This document shows, in pieces, positions 1 to 7,551 of a stretch of DNA of 17,095 bases. The notes beneath the pieces were generated by a model. That model had not been told where the DNA came from. It searched no databases and saw nothing but the letters and a program-made list of their open reading frames with translations. This stretch comes from Candidatus Anoxychlamydiales bacterium (GTDB lineage: Bacteria > Chlamydiota > Chlamydiia > Chlamydiales > SM23-39): the NCBI GenBank assembly GCA_011064865.1, contig JAAKFX010000028.1, positions 1-17,095 of the forward strand, given 5' to 3'. Within the stretch, counting starts at the first letter, position 1; each line of letters begins with the position of its first letter. The position numbers and the translations under genes were made by a program.

Positions 1-698
1 AATTAACAGAGACTCAATTGGAGCTTTATAGATCTTATGCGCAGTCTGCTAAAGATGAGCTTACCAAACTTGTTAAAAGAGACGGTTTTGAAAAAGTACA
101 AATCCATGTACTCGCAACTTTAACTCGTTTAAAACAGATCTGTTGTCATCCAGCTATTTTTGCAAAAGAGACTAAAGAAGTTGGCGATTCTGCAAAATAT
201 GAGATGCTGCTCGAGCTTATTCAAAACTTAATCGATGGAAATCATAAAACTGTTATTTTTTCTCAATATACAAAAATGCTCGCAATCATGAAAGATGAGT
301 TAGATCAAAGAGGAATTAAATTTTCATATCTTGATGGAACAACAAAAAATCGTCTTCAAATCGTAAAAGAATTTAACGAAAATAAGGAAAAAGCTATATT
401 TTTAGTATCGCTTAAAGCTGGAGGTACTGGACTTAATATTACCGGAGCTGATAGTGTTATACATTACGATATGTGGTGGAACCCAGCTGTTGAAAATCAA
501 GCAACAGATAGGGTTCATAGAATTGGACAAAAAAAGAGTGTTTCATCGTATAAATTGGTGACAGTAAATACAATAGAAGAGAAAATAATTGAAATGCAAA
601 ATAGAAAAAGAGGACTTGTTAAGAAAATTATTAGCTCTGATGATGAAGCAATATCAAAATTAACTTGGGAAGAAGTTTTAGAACTTCTTCAGACGTAA
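1..698 (+). CDS. SNF2/Swi2-family helicase, C-terminal part (cut by window edge)
   Basis: This is the 3' end of a superfamily 2 DNA-dependent ATPase of the SWI2/SNF2 (RapA/HepA-like) class. The frame is open from base 3 onward with no stop, so the start lies outside the window; the TTG at 18 is only an internal Leu codon. What is visible is the second RecA-like lobe: the KTVIFSQYTK segment, then YLDGTTKNR, then motif V (SLKAGGTGLNITGAD) and motif VI (ENQATDRVHRIGQKK) with its arginine finger, and a C-terminal tail ending LTWEEVLELLQT. Motifs V and VI with HRIGQ are diagnostic for SNF2 proteins. The stop lies 11 bases before the preferred mreB start. The helicase-mreB order matches Chlamydia CT708-CT709, which supports a chlamydial origin. 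Its substrate is unknown; related bacterial proteins remodel RNA polymerase or nucleoprotein, but nothing here decides that. Confidence 0.93.
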   Translation, partial: LTETQLELYRSYAQSAKDELTKLVKRDGFEKVQIHVLATLTRLKQICCHPAIFAKETKEVGDSAKYEMLLELIQNLIDGNHKTVIFSQYTKMLAIMKDELDQRGIKFSYLDGTTKNRLQIVKEFNENKEKAIFLVSLKAGGTGLNITGADSVIHYDMWWNPAVENQATDRVHRIGQKKSVSSYKLVTVNTIEEKIIEMQNRKRGLVKKIISSDDEAISKLTWEEVLELLQT

Positions 699-709
699 AG
701 GAAAAAACT

Positions 710-1795
710 ATGCTCACTAAAAATTCATTAAATATGAAAGATTTTCTACTTAACACAAAAAAGGCTTTTACAAGTAGATTTTCTCAATTTCAAAAAATAT
801 TCTCATCCGATATTGGAATAGATTTAGGAACAGCAAATACTTTAGTATATGTAAAAGGTAAAGGTATTGTTTTAGCAGAACCTTCTGTTGTTGCCGTCGA
901 TTCTTCTACAAATGAAGTTTTAGCAGTAGGCCATAAAGCTAAAGCTATGCTTGGTAAAACTCCGAGAAAAATTCATGCAGTAAGACCTATGAAAGATGGT
1001 GTTATCGCAGATTTTGAAATTGCTGAAGGAATGCTAAAAGCTTTAATCAAAAGAGTTACTCCATCTAGATCACTTTTTCGTCCTAAAATTTTAATAGCAG
1101 TTCCATCTGGAATTACAGGAGTTGAAAAAAGAGCAGTTGAAGATTCAGCTCTTCACGCCGGTGCTCAAGAAGTTATTTTAATAGATGAGCCAATGGCAGC
1201 AGCTATTGGTGTTGATCTACCTGTACATGAGCCTTCTGCTAATATGATCATTGATATCGGTGGTGGTACAACAGAGATAGCTATAATTTCTCTCGGTGGT
1301 ATTGTTGAGTCTAGATCACTTAGAGTTGCCGGTGATGAATTTGATGATTGTATTATGAACTACATGCGAAGAACCTATAATCTTATGATTGGACCGAGAA
1401 CTGCTGAAGATATCAAAATGACGATTGGATCTGCTTATCCTCTCGGTAATAATGAGCTTGAGATGGAAGTTAGAGGAAGAGATCAAGTGGCTGGTCTTCC
1501 AATAACTAAAAGAATCAATTCTGTTGAAATTAGAGAGTGTTTAGCGGAACCTAATCAACAGATCATAGAAAATGTAAAGCTAACTCTAGAAAAATGTCCA
1601 CCAGAACTAGCAGCTGATCTAGTTGAAAGAGGAATGGTTCTAGCTGGAGGCGGCGCTTTAATTAAAGGTCTTGATAAAGCTTTGATTAAAGAGACTGGTC
1701 TTCCTGTATTCGTTGCTCCAAATCCACTTTTAGCTGTGTGCATTGGAACTGGAAAAGCTTTGGATTATTTAGATAAATTTAAGGGAAAGAAATAG
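710..1795 (+). CDS. mreB: Rod-shape determining protein MreB, actin-like
   Basis: MreB is the bacterial actin that organises cell-wall synthesis. In chlamydiae, which lack FtsZ, it acts at the division septum. The product is 361 residues from ATG 710. The actin-fold signatures are phosphate 1 (DIGIDLGTANTL, residues 34-45), IDEPMAAAIG (about 158-167), phosphate 2 (IDIGGGTTEI, about 181-190) and the adenosine motif LAGGGALIKG near the C-terminus. I chose 710 because AAAGG lies 8-12 bases upstream; a TTG-initiated form from 665 would overlap the helicase, and ATG 734 is an in-frame alternative without a better site. With this start, about 33 residues precede the actin fold. They are rich in Phe, Lys and Leu, and an extended amphipathic N-terminus is known for chlamydial MreB. 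It probably shares a transcript with the helicase (11-base gap). Confidence 0.95.
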   Translation: MLTKNSLNMKDFLLNTKKAFTSRFSQFQKIFSSDIGIDLGTANTLVYVKGKGIVLAEPSVVAVDSSTNEVLAVGHKAKAMLGKTPRKIHAVRPMKDGVIADFEIAEGMLKALIKRVTPSRSLFRPKILIAVPSGITGVEKRAVEDSALHAGAQEVILIDEPMAAAIGVDLPVHEPSANMIIDIGGGTTEIAIISLGGIVESRSLRVAGDEFDDCIMNYMRRTYNLMIGPRTAEDIKMTIGSAYPLGNNELEMEVRGRDQVAGLPITKRINSVEIRECLAEPNQQIIENVKLTLEKCPPELAADLVERGMVLAGGGALIKGLDKALIKETGLPVFVAPNPLLAVCIGTGKALDYLDKFKGKK

Positions 1796-1805
1796 AATTT
1801 CTTTC
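1785..1805 (+). terminator. Possible weak hairpin at end of mreB
   Basis: An 8-bp perfect inverted repeat, GAAAGAAA (1785-1792) and TTTCTTTC (1798-1805), with a 5-base loop, spans the mreB stop codon. It is almost all A-T pairs and is followed only by TGTTT, so it is at best a weak terminator or 3'-end stabiliser. Confidence 0.25.
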
Positions 1806-1896
1806 TGTTTAAGATCGTTGAAAAATTTGAAAAAATCTAGATTTCAAAAAATATTCGTGCAATAATTTTCATTAATTTTAACTAAAGAAAATATTC

Positions 1897-2334
1897 ATGC
1901 GAGCAGTAATTCAAAGAGTCAAAAATGCTAATGTGCAAGTTGATAAAAAAGTTGTTGGTAAAATAGATCAAGGAATATTGGTTTTATTTGGTTGTCATAA
2001 AGATGATACAGAGAACAAAATAGATTATTTAGTCGATAAAATTACAAATATGAGAATTTTTTCTGATGAAAATGACAAGATGAATTTATCTTTAAAAGAT
2101 ATCAATGGAGATATCTTAATAGTCTCTCAATTCACACTTTTAGCTGATACTAAAAAAGGTAGAAGACCATCTTTTATAAATTCTATGCAGCCAATGGAGG
2201 CTGAAAAGTTTTATGAAAAATTTATCTTAAAAATGAAACAGCATATAAAAAATGTTGAAACGGGTATTTTTGGAGCTAAAATGCAAATATCTTTAATAAA
2301 TGATGGTCCTGTAACTTTTGTTTTAGATATTTAA
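1897..2334 (+). CDS. dtd: D-aminoacyl-tRNA deacylase
   Basis: Dtd hydrolyses D-aminoacyl-tRNAs (and glycyl-tRNA-Ala) so that D-amino acids do not enter protein. It is a cytoplasmic homodimer. The 145-residue length is typical. The two family signatures are SQFTL (residues 77-81), which carries the catalytic Thr, and NDGPVT (135-140), the NxGPVT motif whose Gly-Pro enforces chirality. GAKM (126-129) is also present. The start MRAVIQRV is the canonical N-terminus; the upstream site is weak (AAAGAAA). About 100 bases separate it from mreB, so it could have its own promoter. It converges on ndk with only four bases between the two stop codons and no room for a dedicated terminator. Confidence 0.96.
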   Translation: MRAVIQRVKNANVQVDKKVVGKIDQGILVLFGCHKDDTENKIDYLVDKITNMRIFSDENDKMNLSLKDINGDILIVSQFTLLADTKKGRRPSFINSMQPMEAEKFYEKFILKMKQHIKNVETGIFGAKMQISLINDGPVTFVLDI

Positions 2335-2338
2335 AAAA

Positions 2339-2758
2339 CTATCTTATAAAAATTTCATTTTCTTTAAAGAAAAATGATACCTCTATTTTAGCATTTTCTA
2401 CGCTATCAGATCCATGAACTGCATTTCTATCTATGTTTGTAGCAAAATCTTTTCTAATAGTGCCTTTATCTGCTTTTTGAGGATCGGTAGCTCCCATAAT
2501 TTTTCTGTTTTTTTGAATAGCATCTTCGCCGTATAAAATTGATACTAAAACAGGGCCTGATGTTATAGATTCAACTAAATCATTATAAAAAGGTTTATCT
2601 TTATGGACTTCATAAAACTTTTGAGCTTTTTCTTTTGTAAGATGAAGCATTTTAGCTGCAATAACTTTTAAATTATTTTCTTCAAAACGAGACAATATTT
2701 TTCCAATGAGGTTTTTCTCTATAGCATCTGGTTTTATTATAGATAATGTTTGCTGCAT
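2339..2758 (-). CDS. ndk: Nucleoside diphosphate kinase
   Basis: Ndk exchanges gamma-phosphate between nucleoside triphosphates and diphosphates through a phosphohistidine, balancing NTP and dNTP pools. The protein is 139 residues, close to the usual 140. The active-site motif NAVHGSDS places the phosphorylated His at residue 115, and the N-terminus QQTLSIIKPDA is the standard first strand. The frame could extend 21 codons upstream, but I chose the ATG at 2758-2756 because GGAG (complement of 2765-2768) sits 6 bases upstream and the family begins there. It is transcribed divergently from the WaaQ-like gene and tail to tail with dtd. Confidence 0.96.
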   Translation of the reverse strand: MQQTLSIIKPDAIEKNLIGKILSRFEENNLKVIAAKMLHLTKEKAQKFYEVHKDKPFYNDLVESITSGPVLVSILYGEDAIQKNRKIMGATDPQKADKGTIRKDFATNIDRNAVHGSDSVENAKIEVSFFFKENEIFIR

Positions 2759-2783
2759 AAATATCTCCGTATTAATATATTTA

Positions 2784-2811
2784 ACAATTTTAAATTGACA
2801 ATTGTAAATTG
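2784..2811. repeat. 14-bp tandem near-repeat between ndk and waaQ-like gene
   Basis: ACAATTTTAAATTG (2784-2797) is followed directly by ACAATTGTAAATTG (2798-2811), with a single mismatch. Each copy is itself nearly palindromic. The junction creates TTGACA on the plus strand and TTGTCA on the minus strand, so both divergent genes could draw -35 elements from it. TTGTCA has an AT-rich TATATT 16 bases away on the ndk side (2774-2779), but the implied transcript start would nearly touch the ndk ribosome site. This may be a shared promoter/operator; the role is inferred from placement only. Confidence 0.4.
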
Positions 2812-2844
2812 CTAAAAGCATATATCAAATAAGAGTTTTTTGCT

Positions 2845-3900
2845 ATGAATTATGGTGATTATATTGATTTTAAAGATGTAAAAAAAATTTTAGTAATAAA
2901 ACTTCGTCATTTAGGAGATGTGCTTTTATCTACTCCTGTTTTTTATAATCTAAAAAACCAGATTAAAGATTCAAAAGTTGATGCATTTATTTATGAAGAT
3001 GCAAAAGAGATATTACAAAACAACCCATATATCAATGAAGTTATTTCATATAGTAGAGATATTAAAAAGCTAAGCTTTTTAAAAAGAATAAAAAAAGAGA
3101 TCGAGATCTTAAAAACTGTTCGAAAAAAAAAATATGATCTTATCATTAATCTAACTGAAGGGGATAGAGGAGCTATAATTTGTCTTTTTTCAAAAGCAAA
3201 ATATAGAGTTGGTATAAAAGAAGATAAAAAAGGTCTTTTTAAAAAACAAAAAATTTATACACATATTGCAAAACTTACAAAAACGAAAAGACATACTGTT
3301 GAGAAAAATTTAGATGTATTGAGAAGGATTGGGATTTTTCCAAACAAGGATAGTAAAAAACTCCATTTTGAAATTTCAAATAATGCAAAAGAAAAAACAT
3401 CTAAAATTTTAAATGAAAATAACATCAAAATTAATGATTATATTTTGATCCATCCAACAACTCGTTGGAGATTTAAGTGTTTTGACAAGTTTGATCAATT
3501 AGCTAAATATTTTCATCAAAACAATCAAAAAATGATCATAGTATCTGGCAAACAAGACTATGAAATGGAGATGGCAAATCAGATAACTCAGAATTTACCA
3601 ATTTTGAATTTAGCCGGAAAAGTGAATATAGATGAGCTAGCCGCTTTGATATTATTTTCTAAAAGATTTTACTGTTTGGATTCTTTGTCTTTTCATTTAG
3701 CAAATTCCATTAAAGCAAATGTCACAGCTTTTTTCGGTCCTACTTGTGAAAAAACTTGGGGGCCTTGGCAAAATGAAAATGCCAAAATCATCACATATGA
3801 TATCTCTTGCAGGCCGTGCTCAATGGATGGTTGTGGATCTTCAAAAGTTAGTGAATGTCTCAAATCTATTGAACTTGAAGATGTAATAAAGAAAATTTAA
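2845..3900 (+). CDS. Glycosyltransferase family 9, heptosyltransferase III (WaaQ)-like
   Basis: The protein is a GT-B-fold ADP-heptose:LPS heptosyltransferase type of 351 residues. The N-terminal KKILVIKLRHLGDVLLSTP (about 13-31) is the GT9 acceptor-site motif with its HLGD. The C-terminal half has IHPTTRWRFKCF for the sugar nucleotide, LNLAGKVNIDELAAL, and DSLSFHLANSIKANVTAFFGPT, all typical of GT9. The Cys-rich tail CRPCSMDGCGSSKVSECL resembles the WaaQ (heptosyltransferase III) subgroup rather than WaaC or WaaF. Such enzymes work on the cytoplasmic face of the inner membrane during core assembly. No other heptose gene is visible, so the donor sugar is inferred. Chlamydiaceae LPS lacks heptose, so this gene fits an environmental chlamydia. 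Start ATG 2845 follows a weak AAGAG. The gene converges on lptB. Confidence 0.82.
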   Translation: MNYGDYIDFKDVKKILVIKLRHLGDVLLSTPVFYNLKNQIKDSKVDAFIYEDAKEILQNNPYINEVISYSRDIKKLSFLKRIKKEIEILKTVRKKKYDLIINLTEGDRGAIICLFSKAKYRVGIKEDKKGLFKKQKIYTHIAKLTKTKRHTVEKNLDVLRRIGIFPNKDSKKLHFEISNNAKEKTSKILNENNIKINDYILIHPTTRWRFKCFDKFDQLAKYFHQNNQKMIIVSGKQDYEMEMANQITQNLPILNLAGKVNIDELAALILFSKRFYCLDSLSFHLANSIKANVTAFFGPTCEKTWGPWQNENAKIITYDISCRPCSMDGCGSSKVSECLKSIELEDVIKKI

Positions 3901-4054
3901 GAGCTATTAAACTCCTTTCCTATATTACTTAATATGAGTTATTTAAGTCTGTTTCGTGCATATTCAAATTCCGATTTTGAATTTACTTGAAATGAACGTA
4001 CGTCTTTAATTATTAGATATTTAAAAATATTTTTTTTTGTTTTTCAGTGATTTA
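3901..4054. other. Gene-free convergent gap
   Basis: The gap lies between the convergent waaQ-like and lptB genes. It holds a 7-bp inverted repeat, ATTCAAA (3962-3968) with TTTGAAT (3976-3982), an ACGTACGT palindrome (3996-4003) and a T-rich run near 4031-4045. None makes a clear intrinsic terminator and I see no small gene. Confidence 0.4.
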
Positions 4055-4795
4055 TTATAAGGAAAAATCATCGCCAAGATAATATTTTTTAGCATCTTCA
4101 TTTTTAATAAGATCATCCACGGTACCTGAGAGCATAACTTTGCCATCTTGCATAATGTAGCTTCGATCTACGATTGAAAAAATCTCTCTAGCATTATGAT
4201 CAGTTATTAAAATACCGATAGATTTTTTCTTCAAAAGTTTTATAAGTTTTTTCACATCTGCGATAGCCAGTGGATCGATATTCGCAAAAGGCTCATCTAA
4301 AAGAAGTAGTGATGGCTCTCGAACTAGAGCTCTTGTAATTTCTAGCCTTCTTCTCTCTCCTCCAGAGAGAGTGATTGCTTTTTTTGATCTTAGATGAGTT
4401 AAAGATAGCTCTTGTAGAAGATCATCGAGTCTTTGTTTTTTTTCTTTTTTAGAAAGATTTAGAGTCTCTAAGATACATAATATGTTTTCTTCAACTGTTA
4501 AATGACGGAAAATAGAGGGCTCTTGCGCTAAATAGCTCATTCCAAGTCTTGCTCTTTTATGAATAGGTAGATCAGATATATCATGACCTTTAAAATAGAC
4601 TTTGCCATGATCTGCTTTAATAAGACCTATTGTCATATAAAAAGCTGTAGTTTTTCCAGCTCCATTTGGGCCTAAAAGTCCTATAATCTCTTTTTCTTTA
4701 ACTTCGAAAGAAAGGCCATTTACAATAGGAGTGGAGTTATACGTTTTAACTAAATTTGTAACCTTTAAAAGTGGTTTTTTATTCATAGTTTGCAT
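4055..4795 (-). CDS. lptB: LPS export ABC transporter ATP-binding protein LptB
   Basis: LptB is the ATPase that powers extraction of LPS from the inner membrane and its push along the Lpt bridge. The protein is 246 residues. Walker A GPNGAGKTT is at 42-50, the Q-loop Gln at 91 (LAQEPSIF), the LSGGERRR signature at 143-150, Walker B LLLLDEP at 163-169 and the H-loop His at 200 (TDHN). LAQEPSIFRHLTVEENI and DEPFANIDPLA are LptB-specific. The ATG at 4795 overlaps the upstream LptA-like gene by 17 bases; ATG 4786 (residue 4) would overlap by 8. Neither has a convincing ribosome site, so translation is probably coupled. It is the last gene of the dapB-kdsA-lptC-lptA-lptB operon and corresponds to Chlamydia CT653. 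LptF and LptG are not in the window. Confidence 0.95.
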   Translation of the reverse strand: MQTMNKKPLLKVTNLVKTYNSTPIVNGLSFEVKEKEIIGLLGPNGAGKTTAFYMTIGLIKADHGKVYFKGHDISDLPIHKRARLGMSYLAQEPSIFRHLTVEENILCILETLNLSKKEKKQRLDDLLQELSLTHLRSKKAITLSGGERRRLEITRALVREPSLLLLDEPFANIDPLAIADVKKLIKLLKKKSIGILITDHNAREIFSIVDRSYIMQDGKVMLSGTVDDLIKNEDAKKYYLGDDFSL

Positions 4796-6134
4796 ATTTT
4801 GAAAAAATCTCGTGTATTAAATTTTCTTCTTCTAGATTAAATGTAAATCTTACATCACCAAGCCCTTTAATATCTTTTTTTTCTTTTGGATTTATGTGAA
4901 TTTCATTTGCGCTAAGTTTAAGTGAGTTATCCTCTTGCCAAAATAGGACTTTTTTATCCGCGTCGCTTTGCAATATTATTTTATTCTCATTAGGGAAATA
5001 TTCAATTCTATCAGCAAGGCCATATCCAGTTAGATTTTTATTTTCTTTGTATTTGAATTTTACACTGTTTTCTAACGTAATATATTCAATATTTTTATCT
5101 TCAGCATAATTTAAAATAGCCTTTTTAGCTGAAATAGATATATTTTCATCTTCATATAAAAGATCATGGTTTTGATTTTTTAAACTAAATGCTGAGATGC
5201 GTTTTTTTTCATGATCTAATTCAATAATCCCATCTGTTGCTAAAGAAGATCTGGTTTTTGTGAAAAAATTAATTTTTGTGTTTTTTCTAGAAATGATTTT
5301 TCGAATAGCATTTTCTTTAGGCTTTTTTATGATTTCAAGATGATCAGAAAAGATCTCGCCAAATGTAGGATCGATTACTTTAACATTTTCATTTAATGAA
5401 AAAGAGTTTTCAAAATTATGCCAAAATAATTTTTCACATATAAAAGATACTAAATGCTCTTTTTTTACGAGATTATTGATATGACCTTTTACAGAGGTTA
5501 AACAAATATCTATATTATTAACATCAAGCTTTGCTTTTTTTGCTAAAATTTCGCTTTGTTCATAATTGAATTTGCAAACATCATTTTCTTTTGGATATAA
5601 ATAAATATTAGCTGAATTTTCTTTTTTTTCAAAAATAGCTAAATGCGCAAAAATATTCATTTTATTTTCTAAAGATAAAATGGTATTTTCTATAAATGAT
5701 ATGGAATAGATATCTTCGAAATTTAAAGTTTTCATAACATTTTTTGTGTCTAAATGACATAGAACCTCTTTTGAAGTTATTTTCAGATCTTTATTTTTTA
5801 TTTTATCTTTGAAAGTTACTATGTCTGTTGAAAAAAACTTTATCTTTGATGTTAGAGCATTGAAAATAGCTTCATCGCTAGTGAGTATGGCATTTGTATT
5901 AGTTATTAATTTAACGTTGTCTTTTAGCTCAAAATCAACCAGTTTAGATATTTTTTTTACATTGAAAAATTGAGCTTTGTTTGCATATATTTTTCCAAAG
6001 CTATGATCTAAATAAAAACCATTTTCAAAGTGAAGATTATTTTTATCGAAATTCAAAACATTTGCAGAAATATTAAAACCTTCTGGCTCAGCGAATAAAA
6101 TAAAAGGGATAACAAGTAATATTAATTTTCGCAT
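4779..6134 (-). CDS. Large LptA/OstA-like periplasmic LPS-bridge protein
   Basis: This is a 451-residue exported protein in the LptA (OstA) position between lptC-like and lptB genes. The N-terminus MRKLILLVIPFILFAEPEG is a short signal peptide with likely cleavage after FILFA. The remainder is a long series of short beta strands with OstA-type wording: FNISANVLNFDKNNLHFENG near the N-terminus, ELKDNVKLITNTNAILTSDEA, and a C-terminal set with ISISAKKAILNYAEDKN, ITLENSVKFKYKENKNLTGYG, RIEYFPNENKIILQ and LKLSANEIHINPKEKKDIKG. LptA forms the beta-jellyroll bridge that carries LPS across the periplasm. E. coli LptA is about 185 residues, so this protein is more than twice as long and may contain two or more jellyroll units. 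The start at 6134 overlaps the lptC-like gene by 13 bases and has AAGGG just upstream. The domain family is fairly secure; exact orthology to LptA is inferred from context. Confidence 0.75.
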   Translation of the reverse strand: MRKLILLVIPFILFAEPEGFNISANVLNFDKNNLHFENGFYLDHSFGKIYANKAQFFNVKKISKLVDFELKDNVKLITNTNAILTSDEAIFNALTSKIKFFSTDIVTFKDKIKNKDLKITSKEVLCHLDTKNVMKTLNFEDIYSISFIENTILSLENKMNIFAHLAIFEKKENSANIYLYPKENDVCKFNYEQSEILAKKAKLDVNNIDICLTSVKGHINNLVKKEHLVSFICEKLFWHNFENSFSLNENVKVIDPTFGEIFSDHLEIIKKPKENAIRKIISRKNTKINFFTKTRSSLATDGIIELDHEKKRISAFSLKNQNHDLLYEDENISISAKKAILNYAEDKNIEYITLENSVKFKYKENKNLTGYGLADRIEYFPNENKIILQSDADKKVLFWQEDNSLKLSANEIHINPKEKKDIKGLGDVRFTFNLEEENLIHEIFSKYANYE

Positions 6135-6727
6135 TTTAACCCTTTTTTAGGATTAAATGATCCTGTGAAAGATAGAGCTTTTATAATTGGTTTTTTTTGT
6201 TTTATAGAAAAATCAAGCTCAGTTGCTTTGCCTTTAAAATAAGCGTTTTCAAAATCAATAGAATCAAAATTTTCGAAATTGAAAGTATTGATAAAAGATA
6301 AGTTTACATCAAAAAGTGTAAATTTATGAGAGGGGAAAAGATAGCTGCCATATTCAGCGGTTATATATTTAATATGTTGCATCTGATTAAAAGATGAGCT
6401 ATCTAAAAAATCTTCTAAACATAAAAAGGTAATTGAATTTAAGTTTTCTATAATTTCATACTTTTGATTATTTCTATTTAAAAATATCTCAGAGATTTTT
6501 GAGAATATTTGATAGTGTTTTCTTGTGTTTTTTTCGATTATATATAGATCCTTTTGAACGTCTTCTCTTTTTTGATATGACTTTTCTGAATCAAATGATA
6601 AATTTTTTTGATCTATATTGTTGAAATTTTCTATATCGTCTTTATTTATCTTCAAAAGGTTTATTAAAAATAGAGTAATTACCATTGTTAAAGATAGAAG
6701 AGATAATATAAAAGTTTTTCTTAACAT
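6122..6727 (-). CDS. LptC-like membrane-anchored LPS export protein (CT654 position)
   Basis: The protein has 201 residues. An N-terminal hydrophobic segment (about residues 5-25, FILSLLSLTMVITLFLINLL) followed by a charged periplasmic region fits a bitopic inner-membrane protein. The C-terminal third (FDVNLSFINTFNFENFDSIDFENAYFKG in part) reads as short beta strands. LptC has this layout: one transmembrane helix plus a jellyroll that receives LPS from LptBFG and passes it to LptA. Sequence similarity alone would not identify it; the call rests on topology and on its place between kdsA and lptA/lptB, equivalent to Chlamydia CT654. The ATG overlaps the kdsA end by 7 bases with no ribosome site, so translation is probably coupled. 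A residual hypothetical protein is the alternative. Confidence 0.6.
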   Translation of the reverse strand: MLRKTFILSLLSLTMVITLFLINLLKINKDDIENFNNIDQKNLSFDSEKSYQKREDVQKDLYIIEKNTRKHYQIFSKISEIFLNRNNQKYEIIENLNSITFLCLEDFLDSSSFNQMQHIKYITAEYGSYLFPSHKFTLFDVNLSFINTFNFENFDSIDFENAYFKGKATELDFSIKQKKPIIKALSFTGSFNPKKGLKCEN

Positions 6728-7551
6728 AAACTAGGTTCATTTAGTGCTAGATGAATTTTTTCTACATCTACCAATAATTTTTCTAAAGTTTCAAAATCCA
6801 TTACAGTTGCACTGTCACTTTTAGCTTTTTTCGGCTCTGGATGAGCTTCTATAAAAATTACATTTGTTCCAACCGCTATAGCTGCTTTTGTGAGTATTGG
6901 AATAAATTCTTTTTGCCCTGAGGATGTTTTTTTATTTCCAGATGGCAGTTGTATACTATGAGATGCATCATAGCATACTGGATGGTTAAAAGTTTGCATA
7001 ATAGCAATAGATCGAAAATCTGATACTAAATTATTATATCCGAAAAATGTTCCTCTATCTGTTAAAATTATATTTTCATTGCCAGTTGATTTTATCTTTT
7101 CTACTACATTTTCCATGTCATATGGTGACATGAATTGTCCCTTTTTTACATTTATAGTTTTTTTTGTTTCTCCAGCTGCTACTAAAAGATCTGTCTGTCT
7201 ACTTAAAAAAGCTGGGATTTGAATGATATCTAAAACATCTTTTACTAAATTCGCTTGGCTTGGGATATGAATATCGCTAGTTACTAAAAGATCAAATTCA
7301 TCTTTTACTTTTTGTAATATTTTAAGACCTTTTTCTAGTCCTGGACCTCTAAAGGAATCTATAGAAGATCGATTAGCTTTATCAAAACTAGCTTTAAAAA
7401 TAAAATTAATATCAAATTTCGAAAAAAGCTTTTTCAGCTCTTCAGCGCAAAATAGTGTATGCTCTTCAGACTCTATTACACACGGTCCACAAATAAATGT
7501 AAGTTTTTTATCTCCTACAATACAATCATCTCTTATTTTAATTTTATTCAT
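6721..7551 (-). CDS. kdsA: 3-deoxy-D-manno-octulosonate 8-phosphate synthase, metal-dependent type
   Basis: KdsA condenses phosphoenolpyruvate with arabinose 5-phosphate to give Kdo-8-phosphate, the precursor of the LPS inner-core sugar Kdo. It is a cytoplasmic TIM barrel. The 276-residue protein has GPCVIES (22-28), FKASFDKANRSS (52-63), QIPAFLSRQTDLL (111-123), VKKGQFMSPYDM (135-146) and GYNNLVSDFRS (171-181). Cys24, His198, Glu235 and Asp246 match the four metal ligands of the Aquifex enzyme, so this belongs to the metal-dependent class. The usual FLCRQTDLL cysteine is Ser here. ATG 7551 overlaps the dapB end by 8 bases and has a good AGGAGA (complement of 7557-7562) five bases upstream. 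It corresponds to Chlamydia CT655. Confidence 0.96.
   Translation of the reverse strand: MNKIKIRDDCIVGDKKLTFICGPCVIESEEHTLFCAEELKKLFSKFDINFIFKASFDKANRSSIDSFRGPGLEKGLKILQKVKDEFDLLVTSDIHIPSQANLVKDVLDIIQIPAFLSRQTDLLVAAGETKKTINVKKGQFMSPYDMENVVEKIKSTGNENIILTDRGTFFGYNNLVSDFRSIAIMQTFNHPVCYDASHSIQLPSGNKKTSSGQKEFIPILTKAAIAVGTNVIFIEAHPEPKKAKSDSATVMDFETLEKLLVDVEKIHLALNEPSLC

Noticed and set aside
1555..1743. Minus-strand open frame inside mreB
   Set aside because: It is a shadow of the strongly conserved mreB coding frame, with no ribosome site or recognisable product.
3962..3982. Terminator between the waaQ-like gene and lptB
   Set aside because: The 7-bp stem is nearly all A-T and has no T run directly after it on either strand.
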